Shown here: in pieces, positions 1 through 10,532 of the stretch | How the letters are laid out: each line of letters starts with the position of its first letter | Numbering within the stretch: the stretch's first letter is position 1 | DNA from: Gnetum montanum | Taxonomy: Eukaryota; Streptophyta; Gnetopsida; Gnetales; Gnetaceae | NCBI GenBank assembly: GCA_015680685.1 | Contig: MNCI01030955.1 | Span: forward strand, 1,238,472 to 1,267,089 | Direction of reading: 5' to 3' | Length of the DNA stretch: 28,618 nucleotides | Position numbers and translations under genes: made by a program | Notes under the pieces: model-generated | Databases searched by the model: none | The model's input: only the letters and a program-made list of their open reading frames with translations | Told to the model about the DNA's origin: nothing

Positions 1-1500
1 GGTCTTTAATGTGGGTAGCATAGACTAGGTGATTAATATCAAATTACAGCTGAATTCAGGGTTTTGTAGATGTATATTCTCTCAGTTGATTTTTAATACT
101 ATTTGAAGGGTGTTTTGATAGTAAAATATTATTAGGGACCTTACCCCACATTGGCTAGCATGGCTCCAGTATCCCTCAATACGGATACTTTTTCTTTGTA
201 GTTCTTGGATGGTTTTAGAGGCAAATTAACCAAGTTTTCAAGCTTCTACGATTGTCAGTAGTCATGGTGAGATTTAGGCTTGCCATTATCCATGTTTGAT
301 GGTTATTTGGATTATGATATGGTTACACCCCCCTTAGCCATGCTTGATAGCATTACTCTAGTGTGGGTGAGGGGGTCTGATTAGTTTTTATGGTTGAAAC
401 AAGGCTAAATGATTGTTAGTTTGAGGTTTTGGGATTCTAGGCATTATTGGGCTAAGTTTTGGGTATGTTGAAGTGTTTCCAAAAGTGGTAAAGAACCTTA
501 CCCATGCTAGAGTCATGTTGGCTAGCATGGCTCTAGCCTTCCCTAGAGTGGCTACCTTTGAATATTGAGTTTTGGTAGGTTCTGGCATCAAATCGACCAA
601 GCATTTGAGCTCCTAGGATTGTAGATGTTTATAGCTAAGATTTGGCACTGAAATCGACCATCTTGAGGATATTTTGATATTTTTTGTAGTCATCATCCCC
701 AAAGCCATGCTATCCAGCATAGCCTCAATATGGATGGAGGGGGATGATGGGTTTCTACCATTTTTAGGTTAGCTTCTAGGGTTGCATGACCTTTGGAGGC
801 TTTAGTAAGGTTCTAGGGTTAATTTAGTAAAGTTAAAGATAATTTGATGCATTCTTGTACTTCTCATAACTTTTCTTCATGGGACCCACATTGACCAGTG
901 TGGGTAGAGCACTCCTCAATTTTTGTGAATGGTGTCTAGTCCATTTTGATTGGTTTTTGGCCTAATTTGCAATGGTTGAAAACTCTAGGAGAGTTCTAAG
1001 ATCATATGGGTGATTTCTTAGGTTATTATGGTGTGTTGAAGTGTTTTTGTAGGTCACTCCCAAATTACCCACACTAGGCCCACACTGGCTAGTATGGGTG
1101 AGGGGTTGCTCAGCATGGACAAGATGGGTGGCATGCAATTTGACTTATTTTTAGTTGATTTTTCACTGTCGAGGATTCTAGGAAGGTGTTAAGATCATAA
1201 TGTGTTGATTAGAGGTTAATTTTGGTATTTTTTTTATACCCCATCCAAGCATGTTGGGGGCATGCTAGCCATCATGGATGGGGTGCCCCACATCATTGTT
1301 CCACTATATTTTAAGGTTTTGGCCACTTTTGATCATGTTTGACAAGATTTCGTAGCTATTGGGGGCTTCTAATGGGGTTTCATGCTTTGTGGATTTATTT
1401 TGAGATCAAATTGAGGTTTGGTAAAGCTTTTTGTATGTTATACTACCTTGAGCAATGCTGGCTAGCATGGATGGATCCTTGCCTAGCTAATAAAACAAAA
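1..1500. repeat. Diverged tandem array of about 183-bp monomers, roughly eight copies
   Basis: A block centred on GGCTAGCATGG or its variants recurs near 139, 322, 492, 690, 871, 1057, 1240 and 1440, so spacings are 170-200 bp. Two other landmarks keep the same period: a CTAGGATT-like block (about 243, 431, 613, 776, 983, 1172, 1366) and a TGTTGAAGTGTTTT-like block (about 100, 290, 466, 651, 838, 1033, 1203, 1403). Some alternate monomers look more alike: 139 and 492 share GGCTAGCATGGCTC, while 322 and 690 share AGCCATGCT and a purine-rich GAGGGGG. This suggests a two-monomer higher-order unit. The array is cut by the left window edge and ends near 1500. The period matches common plant satellites, but a tandem block belonging to the neighbouring retroelement is also possible. 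Confidence 0.72.
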
Positions 1501-1514
1501 AATTTCAAGTCAAC

Positions 1515-2368
1515 GATATCATAGCTACGATACTGTATCTATAATGTCATAGATATGTTATCGTATCTCAGTATACATTATCATATAAACGCTATCATGG
1601 GGGTGCATGTCAACCTATATAAGCAACACTTGGATGCATGGCATTAGTAGATTTGATAGCCTAGTAATAGAACTCTTCAGTTTGTTTTCTTGAATTTAGT
1701 ACTTAGTAGTGTGTGCCCACAGTGTGATGTTTTGTAATTAAATGGAATCTTTATTCAAGTGTGATGTACTTGGAAACATTGCATGATCGACAATAAAGAT
1801 TGAGATTACTCTACATCATTGTAACAACACTTAATTTTATTTATATTTTTAATTAGTTTACTATTTACTATTTTTAGAGTTAATATTTACAATTACTCAT
1901 AATTTTATTTTAATGTTATTAAGAGGAATGAGTACAATTAATCTCAAGCATATAAGTATAACTATTTGGTAACCCAGTAGTACTATCACTTGGTATGCCC
2001 AGTAGTGTAGTATTTGGTAATCCTAGTAGTAGTTGCACAAAGTTCAAAGTGTGACCAGAAGATCAGGACTAGTTGCTCATTACATAAGCTAGTTTAGACT
2101 TGTTTTACTATCACTTAGATTTAGAAACCCTTCCTTTTACTTCATGTTTACTAGGAGCTTAATGATCAATACGACATCACTATCATATACCTCATCGTGA
2201 GTTAAACTATACACACTAATTTTACTAGCTCATGTGGAAAGATAATGATTGTGAATGTTAAGTAATTATTGGTATAATCACATTGCCTTATTTGCAGAGT
2301 TCAACTGGGATTGTGCATAAACACTTGTATCTTGTATGGTTGGGTGTTGGATACTTCACTACTCAACA
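1515..2368 (+). repeat. 5' LTR of element 1 (left end approximate)
   Basis: The segment ends in CA one base before the primer-binding site at 2370. It holds a TATA box at 1616-1623. Its later part (about 1690-2368) matches 22790-23458 upstream of a second primer-binding site: both contain CTTTATTCAAGTG, a following ATAAAGAT, AATCTCAAG, TTTGGTAAC and TTCACTACTCA in the same order. The first 90 bases are rich in GATATC- and CGTATC-like words. The exact TG start could not be fixed because no second LTR copy of this element is visible. Confidence 0.6.
1616..1623 (+). promoter_or_regulatory. TATA box inside the element 1 LTR
   Basis: TATATAAG lies in a C-rich setting (CAACC before it, CAACACTT after it) about 100 bases into the LTR. 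This is a plausible U3/R promoter for the genomic RNA. Whether it is active is not visible from sequence, and the element is too decayed to be mobile. Confidence 0.45.
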
Positions 2369-2369
2369 T

Positions 2370-2388
2370 TAGCACCATTGTTGTGGAT
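2370..2388 (+). other. Primer-binding site, tRNA-Asp type, element 1
   Basis: TAGCACCATTGTTGTGGAT differs from the tRNA-Asp-type site TGGCGCCGTTGCCGGGGAT at six positions, five of them transitions. It begins one base after the CA that closes the LTR, as expected for minus-strand priming. Athila and Tat elements are known to use this primer. The substitutions are mainly G-to-A and C-to-T, in line with decay of methylated cytosines. Confidence 0.68.
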
Positions 2389-2505
2389 AAGCGAGTGTTA
2401 TACTAAGTAATTAACTTTCCAAAGTTCATTGTATTAGAATCTAATTTTAATCTTCACAATCTTAATATAAAGAACACTTAACATAAACTGTTAGAAAATA
2501 ATAAC

Positions 2506-4700
2506 ATGGATTCACATAATGATCAATTATCACCCACCAAGAACATAAGGAGTAGTGATAGAATTTTTGATGAAAAAGACTAGGAAATGCCAATATAGAT
2601 AGACATGTATTACTTATGATCACACTGACCCAGACCATTTAGACTTCACCTTCATATTTCATCAGGATAAAAAATGAGGTGGAGAGATATGCAAGGCAAC
2701 ATAGTTCTCGAACCTGAACATGCAAGACTAAACATGCTACAAACTATTGTAAGAGGAATTCACTTGGACCAAATTCAAGAAGGGTATTATGCAACTTAAC
2801 ATAGGAATAGATCCTACGAAGCTACAAGGAAGTAGATAAAGAGGGATGCTGCTATGGAAATTAAACATGCTCATACCAAAGGGAAGCAAGCCAACACATC
2901 TGTTATCATAGAAGAGCTTAATGTTGATTAGTTCATTACCAAACAACTGCACTAGAATCATGAGTTATCAAAGACACCTATCATCAAACTAGAAGAACTT
3001 ATCAAAGCCCAACTTCACTCTAATATGGTAGAGACACACAAGGGGGAGGATATTGGCTCAAGATACAAGTGAGACTCTAGGCCAAGGGATGCTACTAAGT
3101 CCTATAAGGAAACTCACAAGAGTCATGAAAGGAGAAATAATCGACACCATTCTCCTGCTACCTCCTCTACTTCATCATAATCATCAAAGAACTATGATAG
3201 GAGACAACATAAGCATCAAGATTTTGATTGGGAAAAGAGAAGAGCTCATGGTCATCATGATTGATACTCAAGCTATTTTGATTCAGAATATGAGAAATAT
3301 GAAAGAAGGAGATACAGAGAGAGAAGAGAGGATCAAGAAAGGCATGAGCATAGAAGGGGTTATTTCTACCATGGAGCTTATGAACCTGATCATGATGATG
3401 GATCCCTTATGGCAACTTGGAACATGATCAACATTCATGAAGTAGTCTACACACCAACCAGGCACGTGAGAGACAACCAAATCAAATGGCTAGATATGAA
3501 TAACATGCCTAGATTTGAAGGAGGTTACAACACTAATCCTCAACATCACCTTCAGGCATTCCACAATGCATGTGCCCTTCAAAACATAGAGAGTGATTGG
3601 AAAAAATTAAAGTTGTTTCCTAGAACACTTGTGAAGGAAGTAGAAAGCTAGTATAGGTCATTGAAACCTAAATCCATCAAACATTGGAGCACCATGCTTA
3701 AGATTTTTAATAACAAATATCAAACATATTCATGAGTGTTAAACCTAAGAAAGAAAATCCATAACTAGAAATGAGGGACTCATGAGACCCTTGATGTAGC
3801 ATTGGCTAGATATTATTAACTATTACATAGATCCCTAGACCATGGATTTTCATCAAAGAAATAGCTAAGGCACATCATAGATGGGTTGAGAAGAAAAACA
3901 AGAGAGACCCTTGGGTTTTATGCACAAGGAAGACTATCAGAATTAACCATCCATTGGATTCAAAGAATCATTGATCAAGTGGCAACAAAAGAAGGAGAAC
4001 TTAGAAAAAGGAAATCACCTAAAGAATACAACCAAGATTCATCAATCTAGAAAAGAGATGCATAAGTGTGTGGTATCCAAGAGGAAGAAACCTTGGATCA
4101 AGAGGAAAGAGATGCTACCAATTTAGAAATTTGTTGCCTATGTAGTAACACAGGTAGTGAAACTGTGGGGTTTTGTAGATGAACAATATACAATAGCAAT
4201 AAATATTGTGGAGGAGAAAGTAGAAAAAGCACTCAATAAAGGTAGAGATAAAAAGAATAAGAGGGAACTTGGACAAAAGGACAAAGTTGCTTCAGTAGCT
4301 GGGTACTCAGATGCCAACTCCATAGATGATGAAGGTTGCACCATGTGTCAGTATGAACATCCTAAGGAATGTTGTCTAGTCATGGTATATCTCAAAGAAA
4401 CTAGGGCACATGCACTTAACCCATGATTTGTTCAAAAGAAAATGCCCAAATAGTTACCTTATCCTCAAGGTAACTACAGGTGACAACCTCAACCAACATA
4501 CTATCCTAGTGGAGCCTTGCCATAGCTATAGGAGCACTACCATTAGTAGTGGTAGTAACTGCAATCGTGGGCCATGCCACTACTACACCAATAGTATCCA
4601 TATCGACAACTGGATCCCTATGGATACTATGTTTAGCACCTAGTCTCACCTAATTATGTAGATGTTCAAACCTCATAATACTATTCAATAGAATACCATA
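2506..4700 (+). pseudogene. Gag remnant of element 1 with a CX2CX3HX4C zinc knuckle
   Basis: A likely start is the ATG at 2506 (MDSHNDQLSPTKN), about 120 bases after the primer-binding site. A highly charged stretch rich in R, E, H, D and Y follows at about 3100-3400. A capsid-like stretch at 3409-3651 contains MPRFEGGYNTNP and LFPRTL, words typical of plant gypsy gag, and is followed by a tryptophan and arginine pattern. At 4337-4375 the protein reads CTMCQYEHPKECC, a CX2CX3HX4C knuckle of the kind seen in Athila/Tat gag, which would bind the genomic RNA. The frame changes between these pieces and many TAG and TAA codons interrupt it. The product would have formed the virus-like particle core in the cytoplasm. 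The 3' limit is uncertain; sequence from 4400 to 5150 is poorly recognisable. Confidence 0.6.
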
Positions 4701-5158
4701 GATTGATGCCGCCAAGGATTGATTCCAACTTACATGTGCTCCCACCAATAGTTGGACCTACTACTTAACACTTTAGTCCTATGCCACTAGTCCCAACTCT
4801 TATTATGCAGGGAAACTTGCCATCACAAATTCAGCCAAAAAGTGCTACAAGGAAAGTTAATACACATGAGAGGAATGCTACTTATGAGTCTCAACCCAAG
4901 AAACAACTGTTCTTTAGAACGAGCCCAAAGAAGACTTACCAAATGTAGAATACATCTAACTTCATCCCATCCACATAGAATCCTTTCCAATGCGATAAGC
5001 TTCCAAATTTATTAGGTCTAAGCGTTACAGCTGTCATGCTCACACAAAAAGTAATCCATTGGATCAAGGTAGGGGCTCTTTCATAGAAAAGAACTAATCT
5101 AGGAAGTCCCTTGATTTATCTGCAAATAACTAGATAAAAACTATGCAAACCTCTATTA

Positions 5159-5476
5159 GATTCTAGGTCTGGAGTAAATCTGATATCTCAAGACATGTAC
5201 TAAGCCTAGAACCTCCCACCACTTAAGAAAAGTAACATCCATGTAGAGCTTGCAGACCAGTCAATCACAGTTCCACTTGGACAAGTGGGTGATGTGATTA
5301 CCACCATTAGTCACGAATCCTTTTCCAATGATTTTCTAGTAATCCATGTGAAGAAAAATAAGGGAGAATTTCTAATTATCATGGGAAGATCTTGGTTCAG
5401 CATTGTGGATGCTAAGGTTGGAATTCGTAATTTATCCTTGGAAATTTCCAAGGAAGATAAAGCCAAAATCATATAG
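5159..5476 (+). pseudogene. Retroviral-type aspartic protease remnant of element 1
   Basis: The stretch LADQSITVPLGQVGDV, then MGRSWFSIVDAKVGI, matches the second half of plant gypsy proteases, where a LADRS..PLG..DV strand and a later LGRPFL strand are typical. The same frame upstream (from 5159) reads DSRSGVNLI in place of the family's D[TL]G-containing active-site loop: the aspartate codon GAT is at 5159-5161, but the following glycine is lost. Two stops separate this loop from the conserved half. The enzyme would have cut the Gag-Pol polyprotein. The last open piece, 5285-5476, ends in a TAG. The domain lies correctly between the gag knuckle and RT. Confidence 0.6.
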
Positions 5477-6069
5477 AGATGAAGAGTTCCATGTATCACA
5501 TACAAAAATCATGGGTGCAATTGCATGCAAAGAATTTGGATCATTAAATGAAAAGAGAATAAGACATGCAATCAATGTGTGGAAACAAGTTGTGTGCAAA
5601 ATTACTTGTATGTAGAAACCACCCAACAAGAGGACACCCAGTGGCTGATTACCAGTGAAGAAATCCAATCTGGTAAGTACATGGAACTAGGAGGACAGAT
5701 CATTAGTACCTATATAGTAGAAATAGATAAGCTAGAACAATTAAGGAAAAGAAACTCTTACCATTAGAATAATCAAGAGGAATAAATAGACTAGGAACAC
5801 TTGGAAATTATAGACACAATGGAACCAGAACTGCTAGAATTGAAGGTCCTATTGGCAACATTTGAATACACATTTTTGAGCAACAAGAAGCTGGTAATTA
5901 TCAATGCCAATCTAGACAAGGAAAAAAAAGGAAAACTACTGGAAGTGCTTATTCATGTGGTCTTATGATTAGATCACATAAATTGATCTATGAATATGTG
6001 AACACTAGATCTACATTGATCCTACAGTCAAACTAAAACATCAACCTAAACAAAGACTTAATTCTAAAC

Positions 6070-6530
6070 TCAAGAAGGTAGTCAAGTAGGAATTGAAAAA
6101 GTTGCTAAAGGTAGAATTCATTTATCCAATTGTAGATAGTGAATGGATAAGCCCTTTGGTGATAGTTTTAAAGAAGGGAGGCAGATGATGTGTTTGCATT
6201 AACTTCCAGTTGTTGAACTCAACCATGTTTAAGGATCATTATCCATTGCCCTTTGTTGATCAAGTCCTAGACACAATTTTAGGACATGAGTACTACATTT
6301 TTCTTGATGACTATAGTAGATACAATCAAATCCACATTACACCATAGGACCAAGAGAAAACCACATTCACTAGTCCATGGAGAATATTTGCTTACAGAAA
6401 AATGCCTTTTAGTCTATGCAATGCACCAGCAACCTTCTAGAAACTATTTTTAAGCATCTTCCAAAAACAGATAATCAATGGTATTGAAGTTTTCATGGAT
6501 GATTTCTCTACATATAGGCAAGATTTCTAA
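6070..6530 (+). pseudogene. Reverse transcriptase remnant of element 1
   Basis: The frame reads, with stops, ELKKLLKVEFIYPI, then SEWISPLVIVLKKGG, DHYPLPFVDQVLD, FLDDYSRYNQIHI, RKMPFSLCNAPATF and finally VFMDDFSTY. These are the ordered motifs of Ty3/gypsy RT. FMDD is the catalytic YXDD-box position and keeps both aspartates. The usual FLDGYSGYNQI motif has both glycines replaced (D and R here), each explained by a G-to-A change. Stops occur in place of a tryptophan or glutamine before the primer region, at the position after HITP and after ATF. RT would have copied the genomic RNA inside the particle. The signal is clear; the copy is dead. Confidence 0.82.
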
Positions 6531-6879
6531 CAAGCCCTAGACTAGTTGGAGTAGGAAATTAAAAGATGTGTTAAAACTAATTTGAAGCTCAATTGACAGA
6601 AGAGCCATCTTATTTTCTAGGAAGGCATAGTATTGGGACACAAAATCTTCCAAAAGTGTATAGAGGTAGATCTTAAAAAATTCAAATTCATCCAAAATAT
6701 CACTCAAAGGCCATAAATAGTAAAAGATGCAAGATCCTTTTTAGGCCATATGGGATACTATAGAAGATTTATCAAAAACATCTTGAAAATAGCCAAATTG
6801 CTCGTAGAACTCACAAAGAAGGATGCACCTTTTGAGTGGATTGAGTCATGTGAAAAGGTGTTCAAAACATTGAAACAGA

Positions 6880-7310
6880 AGTTAGTTGACACACCAATCC
6901 TCCAAGCCCTAGATTGATCAAGGCATTTTCATATCATGACTGATGCCTAAAACTATGCACTTGGCGTAGTACTAACATAACTTGATGATCAAACGAGACT
7001 CTACTACATATACTATGCCTACAAGAGCATCACCAAGGTACAATTAAACTACACCATAACTAAAAAGGAGCTAATGGCTATGGTGTATGCACTTGAAAAA
7101 TTTAGACATTATGTGTTCAGTTACTAGATCTATGTCCACATAGACCATAGTGCCATACGATTTTTAATGAACAAGCCAATGGTTAGTCTTAGAGTGATAA
7201 GATGGCTTGTGATTCTTCAAGAGTTTGACATCATAATGATTGATAAAAAAGGAACAAAAAATGTTGTAGTTGATCATTTATCAAGGTTGAAATGGGAAAT
7301 AGATAACTAA
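6880..7310 (+). pseudogene. RNase H remnant of element 1
   Basis: The frame contains MTDA at about 6940, then YALGVVL, YYAYKSI, LNYTITKKELMAMVYALEKFRHYV, HIDHSAIRFLMNKP, LVILQEFDIIMIDKKGTKN and VVVDHLSRL. These follow the catalytic order of Ty3/gypsy RNase H: D in TDA, E in KEL, D in IDH, D in VDHLS. All four acidic positions are retained, but TAA and TAG codons interrupt at least three places, for instance just after MTDA. It follows the RT connection region (about 6600-6860) without a gap. The domain would have removed RNA from the RNA-DNA hybrid. Confidence 0.8.
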
Positions 7311-7539
7311 GTAGAAGCCTTATCAGACCAATTTCCTAATGAGGACCTCTTCACTAGAACAACAAAGGTTGCAAGGTTAATAGAATAGTCATGGACTACA
7401 GAGTACCTGAGATATCTCCCCATACAAGAGCTTCCCGTTGAATGGAATAGAAAATGACATGAATAATTTCTTCAAAAAGCTAAATAATACATGGCAATAA
7501 ATGTCAACCTATATAAAATTTGTGTAGATGGGCTTGTTA

Positions 7540-8660
7540 GATTGTGTGTACCTGATCACGACTAGCAAAGGGTATTACAAGATGTACATGAAGGTCCATG
7601 TAATGGCCAATATGCAAGGCATAGAACAAAACTTAAATTACTGATGGCAGGCTACTTCTAGCTTACTCTATTTAGAGATGTGCACAATTTTGCCCAATCA
7701 TGTGAACATTGCCAAAGAGATGGAGGAATGATGGCCAAATATGAAGGATCACAACATTGGATACAACCACTGGAACCCTTTAATATTTGGAGAATTGATT
7801 TCATGGGATCCATTCAACCAATGTCAAATGAAAAAACATACATTATTGTGACTATGGATTATTGCACAAAGTGGGTAGAGGTAACAATAGTAAAATATTG
7901 TATAACAAAAATAGCTGCTAAGTTCTTCCAACAACGTGTGGTGAATCGATTTGGAGTACCTAGAATGCTAATATCAAATAATGGAACCTACTTCATTGGT
8001 GTTGCCTTTAAGAAACTCATGCAACAACTTAGGGTAAATCATAAATTAGCAACATCATATCATCTCCAAGCAAATGGTCTAGTTGAAGTTACTAACCGTA
8101 AAATTACTAGAATACTTACTAGAATAATTAGTAGGTTTACATGTGATTGGAGTACAAAATTAAATGATGCTCTATGGGCCTATAGAACATCCTAGAAATT
8201 ACCTATAGGTTACATCCCATATGAGTTAGTGTATGAAAAGTTACCGACACTTCCAATCTAGGCAGAGCTTCATACTTTAGTTACTGCTAGTGAACTTGAC
8301 CTTGATTTGAGTTTAGCACAAAAGCAACATCTAATAAATCTAAATCTTTTAGATGAAAATAGACAAGTAGCACTTATGGATAGTGAAGTCCACAAACACT
8401 ATTCCAAACTTAGGCACAATTCGTAGATAAGAAATGTACCTATACAACCAGGCAAAAAGGTCCCTTATTACAATCCTAGTCATTTATTCTAAAAGGCTAG
8501 ATTTTAGACACTTTGGGAGGGACCATACATAGTACACATCATGTATCCATCTAGTGCTTTACATATTCATCACCCACCTAGTGCACATAATCTTATCCTT
8601 GTCAACATCCAACAAGTTAAACCATACTATGAGTACTCAAAGAAATCTACCTAACCTACT
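7540..8660 (+). pseudogene. Integrase remnant of element 1, one catalytic Asp changed to Asn
   Basis: The HHCC zinc region runs from about 7585 (VHEGPCNG, then a second His) to CEHC near 7701-7712. The core is open from 7680 to 8195. The catalytic triad positions are D in WRIDFMG, N in ISNNGTYF (codon AAT at 7977-7979, where the family has D) and E in GLVEVTNRK; exactly 35 residues separate the last two, as in D,D35E enzymes. After a TAG at 8193-8195, the C-terminal part continues with LWEGPYIVHIMYPSSALHI near 8508-8570 and VKPYYEYS near 8620. It shows no chromodomain. The Asp-to-Asn change would abolish strand transfer even without the stops. This is the best-preserved part of element 1. Confidence 0.85.
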
Positions 8661-8710
8661 CACTAGTCTTCCACTTGTTCTATCTTCTATTTCCCTAATC
8701 TTCATAATAG

Positions 8711-8720
8711 TTGTGGGGGT
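8711..8720 (+). other. Possible polypurine tract of element 1
   Basis: TTGTGGGGGT follows the integrase end by about 50 bases and is the only G-rich run there. An LTR should start just after a true polypurine tract, but the next sequence does not resemble the 5' LTR at 1515-2368. The call is therefore weak; the true tract may lie further right or be lost. Confidence 0.25.
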
Positions 8721-9445
8721 GTCCATTTATAACCATAGGTACCTTACTGATTTTTTTTGTTTTCTTTGTTTTACAATTCCTTTCATTTTTTAATTTCTTT
8801 TACATTTTTCTCTTTTCATCAATCTTTCTCATTTCTTTAATTTTTCACATTTTTAAAATATTTTTCAATTCTTTAATATTTCTCATTCTTAATAATTTTT
8901 CATAATTTTTTACCATTGTTCCCATTTATTTTATACTCTATTTCAAACACAATTAAATAAAGGCAAGATGTAGCTTAATAAGGTGAAAATTTCTCTATGA
9001 AATCAAGTCATAAGAAATTGATTATTTGCACAGTGAGCCCACATCATCCATCCATCCATTTCAATAATAAGAGGTTCTTACCATGGCCATAATGATATTC
9101 TTTCCATCATCAAATTAAGAATAAACTTGTGATCATTATGCCTGGATAGAAAAGTGAAGAACCAAGTTGAATGAAAAGGGTGTGACATCAAGGGAAATTT
9201 TGGATTCTTTTTGGATTATTATTGTAAGTTCTATCATGTTACTAAGGTTGTATTATATCCTTGTAGATCTAACAAAAAATGGAAGCAAGAGTAAAATAAG
9301 TGCTACCTTAAAAAGTTAACATAGTTAACAACTAAAAGAGCACAAAATAAATTTCTGGGGGTCCCACTAGAAAGACATGTTATCCATTCTTGAAGATAGG
9401 TGGCTTCCCAGAAATGTAAAAATAAAAATAAAGTGCCATGAATAA
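8721..9445. other. AT-rich stretch without a recognisable gene
   Basis: About 200 bases of T-rich sequence (TTTTCATT-like runs, 8740-8910) are followed by 500 bases of unassigned AT-rich sequence. Short open frames here encode only F, L, I and S runs caused by the T-rich composition. It could be the 3' untranslated part of element 1, which is long in Athila/Tat elements, but no LTR confirms this. Confidence 0.5.
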
Positions 9446-10531
9446 AAGTAACTTTAGTTATAACTTGAAGTGCTAACTTTTTGTTGCTTATCACTAGCAT
9501 TTGTCTTCAAATTTCTTGTATTTAAATAAACAAATTTTGTTGACGTAGCTTTTCATAGGTGGCTTTGCCAGATAGTTGAGGTATGGGCTACTTAACTTAG
9601 TAACCTAGTACCATACCTCAAAATACAAAAAATGATGGGGGCACTCACCACATTAGTTCATACCCACTGTGCTTGTTATCATTACACTAACATTGGCATG
9701 GAACCATTTACCGTTGCTCAATTCAAGTGTAACGGGGGAACTCAAGGACTCTCTACCCGCTAATCCCTCAGGATAACATGGGCCTCTTTCCACAATTCGT
9801 TGAACATGAAAGATGAATACACGACATTTTGGATACTAGGTTCATAGATAACTCCAGAGACCACTTTCTTGAACACACCATTCTACGAGCATCCATCATC
9901 AACAAACCACTTTTCCAGAATACTACTTCCACTGACAAACACCATAAGCAAGGCCCATACTACATGCGTTCATCAATAAGATACTTAGTCATACAAAGGT
10001 AGTTACATTATAATTAAATAACCTTTAATTTTTTCATATTCTCATTGCATTTACTATCTCATTAGAGTGGCTTAAGCATAGTCCAATGGGTCTAAAAGTG
10101 GGTTATTCCCACTAACGTTAGCCACCATAGTCATCTTAACCATTCCTTCTTCAATACTAGGTAGTCATGCAGCCATTTAGTAGTAACACAGTATACCACC
10201 ATTAGTAGCAAGGTTACATACAATGACTTACACTATTACTGAGTGGCACCCACACGATGTGAGGCCATGAGGTTACGATTGCATTACATATATGAAACGT
10301 AATACATGAACCTTGACATGACACGCCCCTTAGGGGAAGACTTTTTCTAGTGAAGGAAGTTCAACCACTTGCATGGGGAACAAGTTACCAAGTGCCCCAA
10401 AACAACAAGGGTAATTTTGAGTTATGTCGATACCACTACCATTTTGTTAGTCATACTTAGTTAACCTCAGCTAGCTCGACTATTTCTAGTACTCCTAAGT
10501 AACCCAACCTACCCATCCATGTCAACGTTAC

Positions 10532-10532
10532 N
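10532..10532. other. Single undetermined base (N), probable unresolved junction
   Basis: The only N in the window. Copy 1 reads GTCAACGTTAC-N-ACATCAATCACTAG, while copy 2 reads GTCAACATTACC, then about 220 bases including a 15-G run, then GCATTAATCACTAG. The N thus sits exactly where copy 2 has extra sequence that is hard to read, so it may be a placeholder for missing sequence and not one ambiguous base. Confidence 0.7.

Larger units (their letters stand above)
1515..8720 (+). mobile_element. Decayed Ty3/gypsy retrotransposon (element 1), Athila/Tat-like
   Basis: The parts of one element lie in the expected order: LTR-like segment, tRNA-Asp-type primer-binding site, gag with zinc knuckle, protease, reverse transcriptase, RNase H, integrase, and a short G-rich stretch that may be the polypurine tract. 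Integrase after RT and RNase H is the Ty3/gypsy order. The tRNA-Asp primer, a CX2CX3HX4C knuckle and the protease and RT style point to the non-chromovirus Athila/Tat side, without a chromodomain. Every domain carries stops, so the copy cannot be autonomous. No 3' LTR matching 1515-2368 was found before the next repeat block at about 9450, so the right end is lost or hidden. The left boundary is estimated from where the 183-bp array ends. Confidence 0.8.

Noticed and set aside
1339-1524. 61-residue open frame at the end of the satellite array
   Set aside because: It spans the last monomers and is not repeated in other monomers; no motif.
8554-8905. Two hydrophobic + strand open frames that could look like small membrane proteins or an env remnant
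   Set aside because: They arise from a T-rich stretch encoding only F, L, I and S runs, overlap each other in different frames and show no signal or motif. The first also overlaps the integrase C-terminal part.
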